Positions 6,626 to 6,643 of a stretch of DNA of 6,643 nucleotides are shown in pieces. Under the pieces are notes generated by a model. That model worked only from the letters and a program-made list of their open reading frames with translations, did no database searches and was not told the origin of the DNA. This stretch comes from Xanthobacteraceae bacterium (GTDB lineage: Bacteria > Pseudomonadota > Alphaproteobacteria > Rhizobiales > Xanthobacteraceae): NCBI GenBank assembly GCA_030040825.1, contig JASHSY010000371.1, positions 1-6,643 on the forward strand, given 5' to 3'. Position numbers and translations under genes: made by a program. Within the stretch, counting starts at the first letter, position 1. Every line of letters starts with the position of its first letter.

Positions 6626-6643
6626 AGACGAGATAGCATCTGT

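Overview
This window is most of a hopanoid (bacterial triterpenoid) biosynthesis cluster from a GC-rich alphaproteobacterium. High GC, dense stop/start overlaps, the hpnB-C-D-E-shc gene order and a palindromic intergenic repeat of a kind common in Bradyrhizobium/Rhodopseudomonas-like genomes all suggest the order Hyphomicrobiales (Rhizobiales). The genus cannot be fixed from this sequence.

Layout. Bases 1-311 hold the last 102 codons of hpnH (adenosylhopane synthase) on the + strand. Bases 312-416 are a short convergent gap with a hairpin-forming repeat. From 6563 down to 417 the minus strand carries five same-strand genes: hpnB (glycosyltransferase-like), hpnC (hydroxysqualene synthase), hpnD (presqualene diphosphate synthase), hpnE (hydroxysqualene dehydroxylase) and shc/hpnF (squalene-hopene cyclase). 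Every junction is an overlap or abutment of 0-4 bases, so this is almost certainly one operon. A perfect TATAAT -10 candidate and a Shine-Dalgarno-like AAAGGG lie ahead of hpnB at the right edge; most of any -35 box would fall outside the window.

How the genes work together. HpnD condenses two farnesyl diphosphates to presqualene diphosphate, HpnC converts that to hydroxysqualene, and HpnE reduces it to squalene. Shc cyclises squalene to the pentacyclic hopene/hopanol. HpnH, from the facing gene, adds a 5'-deoxyadenosyl group to hopene and so begins the extended, side-chain-bearing hopanoids. HpnB is a conserved companion whose exact role is unsettled. The operon therefore supplies the whole route from farnesyl diphosphate to the hopene skeleton.

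I see no sign of an undescribed system. Points worth a second look are the inverted position of hpnH relative to the operon (with no hpnG between), the repeat in the convergent gap, the doubled start codons at two junctions, and an Arg in Shc where the Alicyclobacillus reference enzyme has His. No tRNA, rRNA, CRISPR array, insertion sequence or broken gene was seen. The only non-coding stretches are 312-416 and about 6564-6643, both under 300 bases.
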